NCBI GenBank assembly: GCA_951812725.1
Contig: OX638330.1
Coordinates: 2,914,001-2,978,000 of the forward strand
From: an uncultured Caldilineaceae bacterium
Lineage (GTDB): Bacteria > Chloroflexota > Anaerolineae > Caldilineales > Caldilineaceae
Direction: 5' to 3'
DNA: 64,000 bases
The first letter of the stretch is position 1. Each line of letters begins with the position of its first letter. Positions 62,206 through 64,000 of this stretch are shown in pieces. The notes below the pieces were generated by a model. That model was not told the origin of the DNA, searched no databases, and saw nothing but the letters and a program-made list of their open reading frames with translations. The translations under genes and the position numbers were made by a program.

Positions 62206-62618
62206 GTCTTTTTGCGACCATGGACCGCCGGACGTCACTAGATTTCGTTGACATTTTGGGAAGGCTGCTCAGATGTCAACAAGAACTGAAAGCCTGCAAT
62301 CCTGTTAGGGATGTTTCTCGCTTGAATGTTGAAATTGACAAAACCATTTGATCCGCGAAGTCACGCGAAGGGTCGCGAAGAACACCTTTTTGTCCGCGGA
62401 GGACGCGGAGAACACCAGAGGCGTATCGAATTTTCTTTGCGCAGCTGCGCCGCCCTTCGAAGATCAGGCGTCATTTGCACCCGGAAGTCGTTGTTCAGAC
62501 AAGCGTCAACGAGCCCTAACAGTTGGCGCTAGCGGAAACGGGATGTTCCGGCAGTCTTGGGACACGTGCTATACTGCGCTCTTCGTACAAAACGGAAGTA
62601 CTTACCTTTTCTTCTTCT
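62206..62618. other. intergenic region with short tandem repeats
   Basis: These 413 bp lack a supported gene. They contain the direct-repeat block described at 62354-62416 and a possible -10 (TATACT near 62570) upstream of the LysM gene without a clear -35. Confidence 0.4.
62354..62416. repeat. short tandem repeats CGCGAAG x3 and CGCGGAG x2
   Basis: CGCGAAG occurs at 62354, 62364 and 62374 with a 10-bp period. CGCGGAG follows at 62395 and 62404 with a 9-bp period. Each block ends in AACACC. Spacing near one helical turn would place the units on one face of the DNA. The function is unknown. Confidence 0.65.
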
Positions 62619-63707
62619 ATGACACAGGGTGCGCGTTCATTCATACCAACAGGCCGCCGCTGTTCGAATTGCGGTTCGCGCGTCGCCCAAAACGCTGAAA
62701 CCTGTTATTTCTGCGGTCATGAGTTGACCGAAAGTTCCAGGTCTAGGCCGGCGCGTCTCAATCTACGGGATGCGGTGCTGGCGCTTGCGCTGCTGGCGGT
62801 CGTGGTTGGCTGGTGGCAGTTCGGCAGCCTTGGCGTTAATATTCCCTTCCCCAGCGATTCACAAGTCGCTACTCGTGTAACCCCGCTTCAGACCGCGGGC
62901 GCTCAGCCGACAACAGGTACTGATGGGCAGCAGCCAGGTACCTCTGTTGGACGCCACACTGTACAGAGTGGAGAAACTCTGCTCGGAATTGCCGGCAGGT
63001 ATGGAGTGACGGTCGAGGATATCCAGGCGGCCAACAATCTGACGGGCACGCTGATCCGCGCAGGCGATGTTCTGCTTATCCCCATTCCTGCATCGATCTC
63101 TGAGAATGGGAGCAGTGGCAGCGCGCCGACTATCTCCACTGTATTCAGTTATATTGTCAGACCTGGCGATACTGTCATTTCGATTGCCATACGCTTCGGC
63201 ACAACTGTTGCAGCGATTCAGGAGGCAAATGGCATTGGGCCGAACGATATCATCCGACCCGACCAGGAATTGCAATTGCCTGTTTCCGGCGTGCCATCCA
63301 CGATTCTGGCAACCAGCCAATCCACTCCTGCGCGGCAAAACCAGAATTCTGGCGAGATGTACCTGCCTCTCCAGCTGCTTGGTCCGGATGATAGCGATAG
63401 TATTCCCCATTCTGAAGATGTGCTGTTCCGCTGGTTGAGCGGTGGCCTGCTGGAAGAAAATGAATGGTACGTCCTCTACATCTGGCCATTGGAAGGGTTA
63501 TTTGAATTGCCGCCCCCTGTTTGGACAAAGGCGACCAGCTATCGCCTACTGAGTCAGTGGGCACCGCCACCTGATCGGGACGTCACCTACAGATGGCAGA
63601 CTTCAGTCGTGCGTGTGCTGACGGGCCCGGAAGGAGAGCGCAGCATCGAAGGAGCCAGCTCTCCTGGCGAAGTACGTAGCTTCATCTGGTCCGGCGGCGA
63701 CGGTTAA
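62619..63707 (+). CDS. zinc-ribbon / transmembrane / LysM cell-wall-binding protein
   Basis: This 362-aa protein has a cytoplasmic zinc ribbon (CSNCGSRVAQNAETCYFCGHEL), one membrane segment (LNLRDAVLALALLAVVVGWWQFGSL), a Thr/Gln-rich linker and two LysM domains. The first starts HTVQSGETLLGIAGRYG and the second YIVRPGDTVISIAIRFG; both bind peptidoglycan-like glycans. A C-terminal beta-rich domain (VLFRWLSGGLLEENEWYVLYIWP) follows. The start at 62619 places the zinc ribbon at the N-terminus; no good ribosome-binding site is visible. It probably links the membrane or a cytoplasmic partner to the cell envelope. Confidence 0.82.
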   Translation: MTQGARSFIPTGRRCSNCGSRVAQNAETCYFCGHELTESSRSRPARLNLRDAVLALALLAVVVGWWQFGSLGVNIPFPSDSQVATRVTPLQTAGAQPTTGTDGQQPGTSVGRHTVQSGETLLGIAGRYGVTVEDIQAANNLTGTLIRAGDVLLIPIPASISENGSSGSAPTISTVFSYIVRPGDTVISIAIRFGTTVAAIQEANGIGPNDIIRPDQELQLPVSGVPSTILATSQSTPARQNQNSGEMYLPLQLLGPDDSDSIPHSEDVLFRWLSGGLLEENEWYVLYIWPLEGLFELPPPVWTKATSYRLLSQWAPPPDRDVTYRWQTSVVRVLTGPEGERSIEGASSPGEVRSFIWSGGDG

Positions 63708-63865
63708 ATTTGCACGGGCTTTTCGTTAGCCATTGTCACCCCACGGTCTTTCAAGAAACAGCAGGGCCCCGCGATAGCTAAATGGTTTGATCTGCCCTGC
63801 CCAGCCCTTTCTGATGTGCATTCGGGTTGTACCCTTGGCAAACTTTGTGGATGGTCATGCGGCAA
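63708..63865. other. gap after the LysM gene
   Basis: No gene or repeat is supported. GCAGGG and CCCTGC arms near 63762 and 63795 could form a long hairpin, but without a T-tract it is not called a terminator. Confidence 0.3.
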
Positions 63866-64000
63866 CTAGACCCGCCTTTCATCCTTGGCCCTGTCGTTCA
63901 GCATGACTGGATTTTCCAGGATCTGGCGACAGATCACTTCCAGAAAAATTGGGTGCTTTGAGGGCCCGGTCTGGATTGCCATTTCAGAACGATGGTTGTA
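63866..64000 (-). CDS. possible C-terminal end of an unidentified gene
   Basis: The minus strand is open from the window edge for 44 codons to TAG at 63868-63866. It includes KHPIFLEVICRQILENPVM with codon use like that of neighbouring genes. No family is recognised, and the rest lies beyond the window. Chance openness cannot be excluded. Confidence 0.3.
   Translation of the reverse strand, partial: YNHRSEMAIQTGPSKHPIFLEVICRQILENPVMLNDRAKDERRV

Noticed and set aside
1-64000. tRNA or rRNA genes
   Set aside because: I looked for T-loop and conserved rRNA stretches by eye and found none; a covariance search would be needed to exclude tRNAs fully.

Overview
The window looks like a chromosomal segment of a Chloroflexota bacterium, most likely of the Anaerolineae/Caldilineae type found with sponges and in marine or sediment samples. 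This is inferred from gene content, not from a marker gene: sulfatases, amidohydrolases, enolase-superfamily dehydratases, tandem family VIII serine hydrolases, phytanoyl-CoA dioxygenase, an A2-type cytochrome oxidase operon and many MFS carriers. The DNA is moderately GC-rich by eye. No rRNA, tRNA, CRISPR array, prophage or complete insertion sequence was recognised.

Left part (1-6.6 kb): housekeeping genes glyA (cut by the window edge), radA and an O-methyltransferase on the plus strand. They face a HIT hydrolase, a thiamine-binding protein and leuS on the minus strand, with a bidirectional terminator between them. leuS has its own good promoter and a roughly 275-nt leader. That leader encodes a 28-codon peptide ending in three Leu codons directly before a large hairpin, which I read as a probable leucine-responsive attenuator. 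A DUF433/DUF5615 toxin-antitoxin pair follows.

8.6-15.4 kb: a catabolic island. A tight minus-strand operon (msrA, uronate-isomerase-like amidohydrolase, sulfatase, galactonate-dehydratase-like enzyme) lies beside a mannonate dehydratase and an acetyl-xylan-esterase-like deacetylase. Together they suggest use of sulfated or acetylated uronate-containing glycans.

16.6-37.7 kb: accessory genes. These include a 1064-aa Asp-box (BNR) repeat protein next to an MFS carrier, a zinc-ribbon P-loop kinase overlapping another MFS carrier, an FSR-like carrier with a nucleoside hydrolase, an amidohydrolase and two YIP1 paralogues. BrnTA, an SRPBCC protein and a VOC protein follow. A minus-strand run then carries an MFS carrier, three tandem 422-aa serine hydrolases, a Gfo/Idh/MocA oxidoreductase and a sugar isomerase.

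37.8-44.2 kb: a complete aa3-type oxidase operon (ctaC-D-F-E-G, a possible His-brace copper protein, SURF1) behind a near-consensus promoter. Subunit I has the YSHP signature of the A2 class.

45-64 kb: a tyrosine-recombinase-like protein that has lost four of six catalytic residues, APH kinase-ksgA-lepA, an Lgt-like protein without the catalytic His, thiN, nnrE, nadC-nadA, a fused folK-folP with siroheme genes, PhyH, a zinc alcohol dehydrogenase and a zinc-ribbon/LysM membrane protein.

Four intergenic copies of a MITE-like repeat (starts near 2596, 15801, 44724 and 54119) share terminal inverted repeats and a nearly invariant 62-bp core. Two copies show 8-bp target duplications, and one carries a nested insertion.
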